From: Chlorobiota bacterium
Lineage (GTDB): Bacteria > Bacteroidota > Ignavibacteria > Kapaibacteriales > NICIL-2
Direction: 5' to 3'
NCBI GenBank assembly: GCA_026415505.1
Contig: JAOAGY010000021.1
Coordinates: forward strand, 1 to 64,000
Length of the DNA: 64,000 nucleotides
The position numbers were made by a program, and so were the translations under genes. Shown piece after piece: positions 1 to 8,164 of this stretch (position 1 is the stretch's first letter; every line of letters starts with the position of its first letter). The notes beneath the pieces are model-generated. The model did no database searches, was not told the DNA's origin, and was given only the letters and a program-made list of their open reading frames with translations.

Positions 1-709
1 TGCCGAGCAGCCGAGCGCTCATCTGCTCGTAGCAGTTCGAAAGGTGCTGCCGCAGTGCACGGTCGGCGCAGAGCTGTTCCCACCAGGGCGGATGATCGCC
101 GCCGAGCCATTCGAGCGGCACAGTGATGCGATGGCGTTGCCAATCGGTGGCGATGTCTTGCCAAAAATTGAGCACTTGCAAGCCCGCGCAGAATGCATCG
201 GACAACGCTGCCGTCTGCTGCGACCACTGCCCTGCCATGCGGAGCAGCATTTCGCCGATCGGAGCTGCCGAGTTCCAGCAGTACGCTTCGAGCGCCGCTT
301 CTGTCAGGAACGGCACGAACGCCGCGTCGTAACGGAACGCAGCCAGCAAACGTTTCAGCGGATCGAGGGGCAACGATCGCCGCTCGATCGTCCGCGCAAG
401 TGCTCGCGCGATCGGATGCATCGGCGGTGGGTCGTCGAGCCATCGTTCCAACCGATCGAGCGCAGCGAGTTTGACGTCCGACGGTGCCGACCACTCGTCG
501 GCGATGTCGTCGGCGAGCCTGGCGAACGCATAGATCGCGGCAATGTCGTCGCGCATCGCTCCGAATGCGAGCGAGGCAATCGGGAAATTCTCGTAATGAC
601 CGAACGCCAGCCGTCGGCAAAAACGGTATGCTCGGCGGTCGCTCGAAACGGCAATGGCGCTATCGCCAGCTCCGAGCAAACGCTGTCGGAGTTCGTGCGG
701 TAGCGCCAT
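1..709 (-). CDS. hpnC: Squalene synthase HpnC-like (partial, C-terminus off window)
   Basis: This is the first 236 codons of a squalene/phytoene synthase-family enzyme that runs off the left edge, so it is absent from the ORF track. I translated it by hand. The N-terminus has the HYENFP...MRDDIAAIYAF pattern typical of HpnC, followed by the first Asp-rich motif (LADDIADEW) and the second (FWQDIATDW) that bind Mg-diphosphate. HpnC acts with HpnD and HpnE in squalene formation from farnesyl diphosphate, which suggests hopanoid or related triterpene synthesis. The ATG at 709 lies 26 bp after the stop of the foldase gene and is co-directional with it. A CTG overlapping that stop is an alternative start. 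A CrtB-type phytoene synthase is less likely. Confidence 0.85.
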   Translation of the reverse strand, partial: MALPHELRQRLLGAGDSAIAVSSDRRAYRFCRRLAFGHYENFPIASLAFGAMRDDIAAIYAFARLADDIADEWSAPSDVKLAALDRLERWLDDPPPMHPIARALARTIERRSLPLDPLKRLLAAFRYDAAFVPFLTEAALEAYCWNSAAPIGEMLLRMAGQWSQQTAALSDAFCAGLQVLNFWQDIATDWQRHRITVPLEWLGGDHPPWWEQLCADRALRQHLSNCYEQMSARLLG

Positions 710-735
710 CGCTTGAATCGGAAAATCGTTGCGGC

Positions 736-2913
736 TCAGCGGCTGAAAATTTCTGCGCGGTAATCTTCGATGTCGGCGTTCTGACGCAGATTGCTCAGCC
801 AGGTGAAGAAAGCGTTCTGCAGTGCTTCCTGGCGCTTGCGGCGAGCGATCGCTTCGATGCCTGCATCGCGCCCCTTCGGGTCGGCTTCGTGTTTTTCGCG
901 CACGAGGATCACGTAGTAGCCAGCCTCGCCGCGCAACGCAGGCGAAATCTTGCCGACCGGCTGCGAGAACGCTTGCACAGCGAGCGCGACATCGACGCCC
1001 GTCGGCAGTTGTCCTTGCTCGGTCACGCGCGCCGCGCTCATCACACGAAGCGTCGTATCGATCGTCCGGATGGCATCGAGCGTGCCGGCTTGCTGGAGCT
1101 GGCGGGCGATCTGCTCGGCGCGACTTTTGAGCGACTCGACGCGCTTGCGTGCCAGCAACCGATCGCGAATTTGATCTTCGACGTCTTCGAGTGGCTTGAT
1201 GCCTTTCTCGCGGATGCCCGAGACCTGCACGATCGTGTAGCCGTAGAAACGCAGCTCGAACGGGCGCGACACCTCGCCGACTTTGTGTGCGAAGGCGAAT
1301 TGCGTAACCTCCATCGAGCTGAGGAACGGCTGCGAACTTTCGAACCACACCGACTCGATGGCGCGCTTGCCGAGCCGCTTTGCGAGCGTGTCGATGTTCT
1401 CGCCGTTTTCGAGTTGTTGGGCGACGCTGTAGGCTTCGCGCAAAAGTGCTTTCTTCGTCTGCGGCGAAACGGTGTAGCCGATCTCGATCTCGCTGTATTC
1501 GATCGCTTCGGTTTTCTTGTCGGTCACCTTGATGATGTGATAACCGAACTGCGATTCGACCGGACCGACGATGCTACCGACCGCTGCCGAAAATGCTGCA
1601 TCTTCGAACGGCTTGACCATCCGACCGCGACCGAAGTAGTCGAGATCGCCACCGCGTGACGCCGAGCCTTTGTCTTCGGAGACTTCCTGGGCAACCTTGG
1701 CGAAATCCTCACCGCCACGAACTCGCGCCAACACTTGTTCAGCGACTTTCCGCGCGCTGTCTTTGTTGTTGCCGAAACCGATCAGGATGTGACTGGCACG
1801 AACGGTCGTGTCGGTGCTCGGTCCGCGATAGTCCAACCGGAAAAAGTACGTCTTGTTGTTGAGCGTCACTGGACCGGCGACTTGCCGAACTTGGAGACCA
1901 CCGATGAATGCTTGCTTGGCAGGATCGAGATCGGTCATCTTGCTCACCTTCTGCGTTCGCCCGCCGAGTGTGGCAAAGTAGTGCGAGAAGATCGAATCGC
2001 GTTTGGCTGGATCGGTCTCGGCGGCAAGTTCTGCGGAAATCTGGTCGATGAGTTTCCGTGTTCGTGCCGAGTCGGTCGCCGACGGCACGATCGGGAAGTT
2101 GATGTACTTGATTTTCCGCATCGGGCGCGTTTTGTAGTACTGCTTGTGCGATTCGTAGTACGCGCGGATTTCGTCGGCGGTCACCGCATTCGGCGGCAAG
2201 CTGACCTTCATCGCATCGAGGAACACGTAATCCATCGCCACGTATGCGTTCTCGGCAATGTAGCGACGCTCCAGATACGCGGGCGAAAAGGTTGCGGCTG
2301 ACCATCCTGCCACGCTCTGCAGCTTCTGCTGCATGCGCTGGAGCAGGAGTGTGTTTTCGATATCGACGAGGTTGCGTTTCCACTTGGCGACTTCGGCTTC
2401 CTTGTCGATGCTGGGGTCGTCTGGCAGTAGGTCGGCATAGCTGTCGGGGTTCGTCACGAGCTGGATGTAGCGATCGCGATGGAAGACGCCCGCCGAGTCA
2501 GTGAACGCTTGCTTGAGATAATCCGGCGGATCGACGAGCAACGCATCGGCAATCTCGCCTGCGGTGACGAAAACGCCGGCGCGCTCGGCTTCCTTGCGCA
2601 TCAAGACTTCGTTGACGTACTGATTCCAGACCTGCTCACGGATGAGGTTTTCATCGACGTCCTGTTCGATGCCTTGCTGTTGCATCTGCTTGCGTTGTTG
2701 CTCGGCTGCTTTGCGGACGCGCTCCTCGAAGTCTTTGTAGAGAAGCTTTTCGCCTTCGACGACACCGACGACCGTCGTCGGACGTACACCGCCACCGAAG
2801 TTGAAAATCTGCGGCAAATCGACGTCTCCGAGCACCATCAAAATCAAAAACGTGACGATCACGCTGCCGATGAGGATCGGCGAGAGCGATCGCATGCGTT
2901 CCATCATGCCCAT
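736..2913 (-). CDS. PpiD/SurA-like peptidylprolyl isomerase, membrane-anchored
   Basis: This 725-residue foldase begins MGMMERMRS and has one N-terminal membrane segment (about residues 10-30), then a long SurA_N-like chaperone region. A parvulin PpiC domain follows, with VRASHILIGF near its start and FGYHIIKV near its end, and a second, less typical rotamase-like region lies toward the C-terminus. The family folds outer-membrane and secreted proteins in the periplasm, which fits the many secreted proteins in this window. The ORF track starts at 2994, but those extra 27 residues look non-coding. The ATG at 2913 puts the membrane segment at the N-terminus and lies 37 bp after a -7-like element. 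The ppiD/surA distinction cannot be settled here. Confidence 0.9.
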   Translation of the reverse strand: MGMMERMRSLSPILIGSVIVTFLILMVLGDVDLPQIFNFGGGVRPTTVVGVVEGEKLLYKDFEERVRKAAEQQRKQMQQQGIEQDVDENLIREQVWNQYVNEVLMRKEAERAGVFVTAGEIADALLVDPPDYLKQAFTDSAGVFHRDRYIQLVTNPDSYADLLPDDPSIDKEAEVAKWKRNLVDIENTLLLQRMQQKLQSVAGWSAATFSPAYLERRYIAENAYVAMDYVFLDAMKVSLPPNAVTADEIRAYYESHKQYYKTRPMRKIKYINFPIVPSATDSARTRKLIDQISAELAAETDPAKRDSIFSHYFATLGGRTQKVSKMTDLDPAKQAFIGGLQVRQVAGPVTLNNKTYFFRLDYRGPSTDTTVRASHILIGFGNNKDSARKVAEQVLARVRGGEDFAKVAQEVSEDKGSASRGGDLDYFGRGRMVKPFEDAAFSAAVGSIVGPVESQFGYHIIKVTDKKTEAIEYSEIEIGYTVSPQTKKALLREAYSVAQQLENGENIDTLAKRLGKRAIESVWFESSQPFLSSMEVTQFAFAHKVGEVSRPFELRFYGYTIVQVSGIREKGIKPLEDVEDQIRDRLLARKRVESLKSRAEQIARQLQQAGTLDAIRTIDTTLRVMSAARVTEQGQLPTGVDVALAVQAFSQPVGKISPALRGEAGYYVILVREKHEADPKGRDAGIEAIARRKRQEALQNAFFTWLSNLRQNADIEDYRAEIFSR

Positions 2914-2949
2914 GGCTGAAAAAGCGTAGTGAGTCGAACAAACAGGTGG

Positions 2950-2957
2950 CAAATTTA
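2950..2957 (-). promoter_or_regulatory. -7 promoter element TAAATTTG for the foldase gene
   Basis: The minus strand reads TAAATTTG, an exact match to the Bacteroidota sigma-A -7 element TAnnTTTG, 37 bp before the foldase start. No clear -33 TTG is seen. The site is supported mainly because the same octamer pattern recurs before many starts in the window. Confidence 0.5.
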
Positions 2958-3022
2958 CGCTCCACATCGAAGGTGCGTAGCTCGACCGATGCAAGCGAGC
3001 GGTTCATCGCGCTGCGCTGCAG

Positions 3023-3030
3023 TAGTTTCG
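3023..3030 (+). promoter_or_regulatory. -7 promoter element TAGTTTCG for the MBL gene
   Basis: TAGTTTCG lies 29 bp before the MBL hydrolase ATG and forms a divergent promoter pair with the foldase site at 2950-2957. It is a TAnnTT[T/C]G variant. Confidence 0.5.
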
Positions 3031-3058
3031 CAGCGTTCACCACCTGATTGCTCGTCGA

Positions 3059-3934
3059 ATGAAACTCGGCAACTACACCGTTCGCATTCTCGATGTCGGG
3101 CGTTTCGGTCTCGACGGTGGGGCGATGTTCGGCGTCGTCCCCAAACCGCTCTGGAGCAAAGCCTACCATCCGGGCGACGACGTCAACCGCATCCCGATGG
3201 CGACACGACTGCTCCTAATCGAGTGGGACGATCGCCGCATGCTCGTGGACACCGGCAACGGGACGAAACTCCCGCCGAAGCTGCGCAGCATTTACGCAAT
3301 CGCCGACGACTACCCACCGCTCGAACGCGCGCTGGCAGAAGCCGGCATCGCACCGGACACGATCACCGACGTCGTCTTGACGCACCTGCACTTCGACCAT
3401 GCGGGCGGTGCGACGCGGCTCGACGGCAACGATGTCGTGCCGACCTTTCCGAATGCTCGCTACTACGTCCAAGCAGATCAACTCGCGTGGGCACGCAATC
3501 CGACCGAAAAGGATCGCGCATCGTTCATGTCGGAAAACTACGAGCCGCTCGCCGATGCGGGACTACTCGACACACTCCAGGGGAGCGTTCATCTGACGCC
3601 GGAACTGAGTTTGCACCCGCTCTTCGGACACACGCAAGCAATGCAGGCGCTGCTGCTCCAAACCGACGACGGCACGCTGTTTTATCCGGCTGACTTGCTC
3701 CCGACCCACGCGCACATACCGATCCCCTACGTCATGGGCTACGACAATTATCCACTGACGACCATTCGCGAAAAGAAACACTGGCTCGAACGTGCCAGCC
3801 GCGAGCAATGGATCGTCGTCTTCGAACACGATGCATTCGTCGCCGCCGGAACGATCACCCACAGCGACAAAGGCTATGCACTCGGTCAACGACTCGACAT
3901 CGAACAATTCGTCCCGGCTCGCACCGAGCAGTGA
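3059..3934 (+). CDS. MBL-fold metallo-hydrolase
   Basis: This 291-residue metallo-beta-lactamase-fold protein has the metal-binding signature THLHFDHAGG near residue 107. Further conserved positions are the Asp in LVDTGNG, the His in LFGHTQA, a PADLLPTHAH stretch and a C-terminal EHD. The family hydrolyses thioesters, lactones or similar substrates, and the substrate cannot be told from sequence. It is the first gene of a run with the Rieske ferredoxin and queG. The ATG at 3059 follows a -7-like element by 29 bp. The protein has no signal peptide and is predicted to be cytosolic. It resembles the YtnP or N-acyl homoserine lactonase-like branch more than glyoxalase II, but this is a loose assignment. 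Confidence 0.9.
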   Translation: MKLGNYTVRILDVGRFGLDGGAMFGVVPKPLWSKAYHPGDDVNRIPMATRLLLIEWDDRRMLVDTGNGTKLPPKLRSIYAIADDYPPLERALAEAGIAPDTITDVVLTHLHFDHAGGATRLDGNDVVPTFPNARYYVQADQLAWARNPTEKDRASFMSENYEPLADAGLLDTLQGSVHLTPELSLHPLFGHTQAMQALLLQTDDGTLFYPADLLPTHAHIPIPYVMGYDNYPLTTIREKKHWLERASREQWIVVFEHDAFVAAGTITHSDKGYALGQRLDIEQFVPARTEQ

Positions 3935-3953
3935 ACGCTGCATACGCGCGAGC

Positions 3954-4262
3954 TTGAGCGAGCTTCGCCATCGGCAACGCATGCTCGTCGAGTGCGACGG
4001 CAAAAGCGTGCTGCTGATCGTAACGTCGGCGGGCATCGTCGCGCTCGATCCGACCTGTCCTCATCAGCACGTTCGCTCGTTGGACCGCGGCACGACCGAC
4101 GGCGACACGATCGTCTGTCCCAATCACGGCTGGACGTTTTCGCTCCGCACGGGGAAAGCCATCGTCGGCTCTGGCTGCATTCGCCTCTACCCAGTGCACA
4201 CGACCGACGCCGAAGCGATCGTCGAACTTCCCGACGAGCGACCGCGATGGATGCAGTACTGA
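3954..4262 (+). CDS. Rieske [2Fe-2S] ferredoxin
   Basis: This small Rieske protein (about 102 residues) has the two cluster boxes CPH (in CPHQHVRS) and CPNH (in CPNHGWTF), separated by 17 residues. That gives the C-x-H ... C-x2-H ligand pattern. It is an electron carrier of the dioxygenase-ferredoxin type, with an unknown partner. The start is uncertain. The family usually begins about 12 residues before the RMLVECDG strand, and the only in-frame start there is TTG at 3954, 20 bp after the MBL stop. ATG 3981 would trim the first strand, and ATG 3876 would overlap the MBL gene. The 3' end overlaps queG by 16 bp, so the two are probably translated together. Confidence 0.8.
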   Translation: MSELRHRQRMLVECDGKSVLLIVTSAGIVALDPTCPHQHVRSLDRGTTDGDTIVCPNHGWTFSLRTGKAIVGSGCIRLYPVHTTDAEAIVELPDERPRWMQY

Positions 4263-5242
4263 CCGCTCACACCGTCACCGGCGAGCTGAAACGATTTTGC
4301 TCGTCGCTGGGATTCGATGCGGTCGGTATCGCACGCGCTGAGCCGCTCGATGCCGAAGCGGAACACTTCGACGAATGGCGCCGGCGCGGCTACCACGGCA
4401 CGATGCACTACATGGAACGCACACGCGATAAGCGACTCGACCCACGACTGGTTCTGCCGTCGGTCAAGAGCATCGTCGTCGTCGCAATGAGCTACGACAC
4501 TCCGTATCGCCACACCGATCGTCCTGGAACGGGCAAACTCAGTCGCTACAGTTGGGGCGACGACTACCACGACGTACTTCTGCCGAAACTCGAGCGTATC
4601 GTCGAATGGCTTTCCGAGCACGTGCCCGATTGCCAATCGAAAGCATACGTGGACACCGGTCCGGTGATGGAAAAGCAGTGGGCGCGTCGCGCCGGCATCG
4701 GCTGGCAAGGCAAGAACACGAACATTCTCTCGCGGCAATTGGGATCGTTTTTCTTTCTCGGCGTCGTGCTCACCAGCGCCGAGCTGAAGCCGGACAGCCC
4801 CGTTCCCGACTACTGCGGCACGTGCACTGCATGTCTCGATGCGTGCCCGACCGGTGCGCTCGTCGAACCGTATATCCTCGACGGCAGCCGATGCATTTCG
4901 TACTGGACAATCGAAACCAAGCCGGACGCCGAATTCCCCGACGAGATTCGCCAGCGACTCGACGGCTGGCTTTTCGGTTGCGATGTGTGTCAGGATGTGT
5001 GCCCGTGGAATCGCTTTCGCAAAGAAACCAGCGAGCCGGCGTTCTTCCCTCGTTTCGGCGAAACTGAGCTGGCGCTCGATGCAGTGCTTTCGATGTCGCT
5101 CGACGAATTTCGCCAGCGGTTCCGACGCAGTCCCGTCAAGCGGGCGAAGCTGGCTGGTCTGCAGCGGAACGCACGGATGCTCCGAGCTTGCGACGAATAT
5201 CGGCGAGAATCGGACGAGCGTGCGCCCTCCCGTTCTCGATGA
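4247..5242 (+). CDS. queG: Epoxyqueuosine reductase QueG
   Basis: This 331-residue enzyme reduces epoxyqueuosine to queuosine in tRNA, using cobalamin and two [4Fe-4S] clusters. The active-site stretch YVDTGPVMEKQWARRAGIGW is present. The ferredoxin-like boxes CGTCTACLDACPTG and CDVCQDVCPWN supply the cluster cysteines, and the length is usual for the family. The ATG at 4247 lies inside the Rieske gene and is in frame with the longer ORF; the N-terminal LKRFCSSLGFDAVGIARAEP fits QueG. The last 107 bp are antisense to the end of ypdA. Its need for B12 agrees with the B12-dependent MetH fragment elsewhere in the window. Confidence 0.95.
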   Translation: MDAVLTAHTVTGELKRFCSSLGFDAVGIARAEPLDAEAEHFDEWRRRGYHGTMHYMERTRDKRLDPRLVLPSVKSIVVVAMSYDTPYRHTDRPGTGKLSRYSWGDDYHDVLLPKLERIVEWLSEHVPDCQSKAYVDTGPVMEKQWARRAGIGWQGKNTNILSRQLGSFFFLGVVLTSAELKPDSPVPDYCGTCTACLDACPTGALVEPYILDGSRCISYWTIETKPDAEFPDEIRQRLDGWLFGCDVCQDVCPWNRFRKETSEPAFFPRFGETELALDAVLSMSLDEFRQRFRRSPVKRAKLAGLQRNARMLRACDEYRRESDERAPSRSR

Positions 5243-6143
5243 AGATGTTCCACGTCTCGCACCCGCACATGACCGACCCCGCGACGTAGAGACCCGGCAC
5301 GTTCGTTTCGAACGTCGCCCCATCGTAGCGCGGAATCAGCGTGTGCGGATCGACCTCCACCCCGCAGCGACGCAGAAACTCGGCATCGGGGCGATAACCT
5401 ATCTGCAGCAACACGAAATCGCATTCGTGGCGCCATCGCTGGCTCGTGTCGAGGCGCTCCAATTCGACTGCACCCGGCATGATACGCCGAACGACCGTCG
5501 AAAAGTGCGCTGCAATCTCGCCGTTGCGGATGCGATTCTCGATGTCCGGTCGCAGCCAGTATTTGACGCTCTCGCCGAGCGTAGGACGGCGATGCACGAG
5601 CGTCACCTGTGCACCGTGACGCCACAGATCGAGCGCTGTTTCGACTGCTGAATTTTTCCCGCCGACGACGAGCACGCGTGTCCCGCTGTACTCGAACGGC
5701 TCGGTGTAGTAGTGCCGCACGTGCGGCAGGTCTTCCCCTTCGACGCCCAAGCGGTTGGTGTGATCGAAGTAGCCGGTTGCGACGATCACAAAGCGCGCAT
5801 GCCAATTGCCCCGGTCGGTTTTGACGGTGAAACGATCGCCGTCTCGAACGACTCGTTCGACGCGCGTGTAAAGTTGGAGCGGAATGCCGAGTCGCTGCGC
5901 AACGAGCCGGTAGTACTGCAATGCTTCGCGGCGCGACGGACGAACGTTCGGCGTCGTAAACGGCACTCCGCCGAGTTCGAGCTGTTCCGGTGTCGAAAAG
6001 AACGTCATGCCGACCGGAAAGCGCCGAATAGAATCGCAAATGCTGCCTTTGTCGAAGACGATCGCGCGGAGATTGTTTTGCAAAGCTTCGATCGCACACG
6101 CCAGTCCGGTCGGACCGGCACCGATGATTGCTACATCGAGCAT
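5136..6143 (-). CDS. ypdA: YpdA-family FAD/NAD(P)-dependent oxidoreductase (bacillithiol disulfide reductase type)
   Basis: This 335-residue flavoprotein has an N-terminal FAD dinucleotide fold (IIGAGPTGLACAIEA) and a central NAD(P)H fold (LVVGGKNSAVETALDL). It also has the FFSTPEQLELGGVPFTTPN and SVKYWLRPDIENRI stretches characteristic of YpdA. YpdA is linked to reduction of bacillithiol disulfide in Firmicutes and Bacteroidota. The ATG at 6143 starts directly before the FAD motif, whereas the track start at 6200 adds an unlikely leader. The C-terminus lies antisense to the end of queG. No bshA, bshB or bshC is visible in this window. Confidence 0.88.
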   Translation of the reverse strand: MLDVAIIGAGPTGLACAIEALQNNLRAIVFDKGSICDSIRRFPVGMTFFSTPEQLELGGVPFTTPNVRPSRREALQYYRLVAQRLGIPLQLYTRVERVVRDGDRFTVKTDRGNWHARFVIVATGYFDHTNRLGVEGEDLPHVRHYYTEPFEYSGTRVLVVGGKNSAVETALDLWRHGAQVTLVHRRPTLGESVKYWLRPDIENRIRNGEIAAHFSTVVRRIMPGAVELERLDTSQRWRHECDFVLLQIGYRPDAEFLRRCGVEVDPHTLIPRYDGATFETNVPGLYVAGSVMCGCETWNIFIENGRAHARPILADIRRKLGASVRSAADQPASPA

Positions 6144-6221
6144 CGTCTCGCTGCCCAGGATGGTTGTCGAACGTTCGACAAAAACGACCAGCAGCGACAA
6201 ATAGTGCGACGGCAGTGTGTG

Positions 6222-6229
6222 TAGTTTCG
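6222..6229 (+). promoter_or_regulatory. -7 promoter element TAGTTTCG for the FN3 gene
   Basis: TAGTTTCG lies 26 bp before the FN3-protein ATG in the divergent gap with ypdA. It repeats exactly the octamer seen at 3023 and 36577. No clear -33 box is seen. Confidence 0.45.
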
Positions 6230-6254
6230 CTGCGATTCGACTCGAGCAGTCGCG

Positions 6255-8102
6255 ATGAAGGTGCTCTCTGCACTGGCGTTTCTCCTTGTGGTGACCGATG
6301 CAGCGGCAGCAGATCAGCTCTGGGCGAGCGGCTCGCCGAAGGGCATCGAGCTGCTGTGGAGCCCGCCGCAGGACCAGCCACTACCGAAACACTACACGAT
6401 CCGGCGTGCGCAAAGCGGCAGTGGTCGTTGGACCGAAATCGCGACGACAGCGATCGGCAGTGGAGATTCGATTCTCGCTGCCGTCGTAGCACGTGCGATG
6501 AGCAACGACGCTGCCGCGCGCAAACGAGCGCTCGATACACTTCGCACGCTTCTGTTCGGCACTCCGCGCACAGTCGCAGCCGCACTCGGCACGTACCTTC
6601 TCGACACAACCACGACACCCGGCACCGAATACGACTACCAAGTTTGGACAGGCGCTGTTCTGATAGCCACGATCGCGGGCGTCGTCTCGCATCAGCGGAA
6701 CATCCCCGATCCGCCAGCGCACGTATCCGCACGGCAGCGAGCCGGCTGCATCGAACTGTCGTGGAGCACCGACTCGGTCGTCGAACGCGGCATCGTCGCC
6801 TTTGCGCTCTACCGTGCCGAGGCGAATCGCTCACCGACGCGATTGCTGCAGCGACCGCTGCCGGTGACAATGTTGCCCGCCGATACCGTGCTCGGCTGTT
6901 TCGTGCGCGATTGCTCAGTGCGAGAGGGGGCCGCATACACCTACTACGTCGCCGCACTCGACGTCTTCGGCAGCGAGGGACAGCCCGCAACGATCTCCAC
7001 TGTATGCCGACGGTCCGCACTTTCGCAGCCGGAGATCGCGCGCGTCGAGCAGATCGGGGAAGAACTGCGCATCGTCGCGCGAACTGCCGATACAGTCGCT
7101 CGCGCTCTCGTACCGCTGATTCGCACAAGCGATACCAAGCACTGGCGGGAAACGCCCTTCGTCCAGCAGGACAGCATACTCCGCCTTGCACCGATCGTCA
7201 CACGTGCCGATGCTGTCGCGATCAGCGTTGTCGCGCGCGATGGCGATCTGTGGAGTTGGTCGAGCATCCCAGTGGTCGTACCGATTCCGGATACGACTGC
7301 ACCGGCGCGTCCGGTGTACTGCCGTTTCGATCGCGATGGCGGGAACATCGCTCTTTGCTGGACACCATCGGACGACCCCGACGTCGCCGGCTATGTCGTC
7401 GAATCAGCGAGCGCCACCGACACACTTCGGCGTTTCGTAGCCGCGACGTTCTTTTCGATTCCCGACACAACCAGCACTCACCGCTCTTATCGCATCGTTG
7501 CTGCCGATGCGCACGGCAATCTCAGCAGACCGACGCCGTGGATGAATGCTTCTCTTCCGGCTGGTACTCGACCCGAACTCGTAGCGGTTACGCCGACCGA
7601 TCACGGCACGCTTGTCGTGTGGCGCAATCTACCCGGCACAGCACGTGTGCTGGTCAATCGGTACGACGACACTGCCGCGACACCGCTGACGATCGCTTCG
7701 CTCGATGGCAGTGCGACGTCGTATCTCGATCGCGCTCGTGGCTCGCACCGTGCGTGGTATCAAGTCGTCGCTCTCGATTCGAACGGACGCTACAGCATGC
7801 CTTCCCGACGCGTGCGCAGTCTGCAAGCGGAACGTTGCATCGCACCGCGACTCGATTCGGCGGTCTATCGCGATGGCGCTGTGGTTCTCTACTGGAGCCA
7901 CGGATCGGGAAGTGCGTACCTTGTCGAACGCATCGAAGCCGGTAGCGACGACGTGGTCGTCTTGGCGCGACCGAGCCGAAACGACACGACGTTTACCGAC
8001 GCCTCCATCGCACCCGGTGCGACGTACACCTATCGCATCCGATGCATCGGCGACACTTCGGCAAAAGAAGCTTCTTTGCTCACCATCACCGTGCCCCAGT
8101 AG
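6255..8102 (+). CDS. Secreted fibronectin type III repeat protein
   Basis: This 615-residue protein has a signal peptide (MKVLSALAFLLVVTDAAAA). About five to six consecutive FN3-like units follow, recognised by recurrent patterns such as IELLWSPP, IELSWSTD, IALCWTPSDDPDVAGYVVE, TLVVWRN and AVVLYWSHGS, each followed by a Y-x-V/I-x-R strand. No catalytic motif and no clear T9SS C-terminal domain is seen, as the protein ends on the last FN3 unit. The next gene is co-directional and also encodes a secreted protein, so the two may work together at the envelope. Its function is unknown. Confidence 0.85.
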   Translation: MKVLSALAFLLVVTDAAAADQLWASGSPKGIELLWSPPQDQPLPKHYTIRRAQSGSGRWTEIATTAIGSGDSILAAVVARAMSNDAAARKRALDTLRTLLFGTPRTVAAALGTYLLDTTTTPGTEYDYQVWTGAVLIATIAGVVSHQRNIPDPPAHVSARQRAGCIELSWSTDSVVERGIVAFALYRAEANRSPTRLLQRPLPVTMLPADTVLGCFVRDCSVREGAAYTYYVAALDVFGSEGQPATISTVCRRSALSQPEIARVEQIGEELRIVARTADTVARALVPLIRTSDTKHWRETPFVQQDSILRLAPIVTRADAVAISVVARDGDLWSWSSIPVVVPIPDTTAPARPVYCRFDRDGGNIALCWTPSDDPDVAGYVVESASATDTLRRFVAATFFSIPDTTSTHRSYRIVAADAHGNLSRPTPWMNASLPAGTRPELVAVTPTDHGTLVVWRNLPGTARVLVNRYDDTAATPLTIASLDGSATSYLDRARGSHRAWYQVVALDSNGRYSMPSRRVRSLQAERCIAPRLDSAVYRDGAVVLYWSHGSGSAYLVERIEAGSDDVVVLARPSRNDTTFTDASIAPGATYTYRIRCIGDTSAKEASLLTITVPQ

Positions 8103-8164
8103 TTGCAGAGTGCGCGTCCGTTACCGAACTTTGCCGCACATTACCGAATACCGCCCACTGCATC

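Noticed and set aside
484-1659. 391-residue plus-strand ORF
   Set aside because: It is antisense to hpnC and the foldase gene, with Arg/His-rich shadow composition and no domain.
4990-7191. 733-residue minus-strand ORF
   Set aside because: It is antisense to or out of frame with queG, ypdA and the FN3 gene, with Arg/Ser-rich shadow composition.
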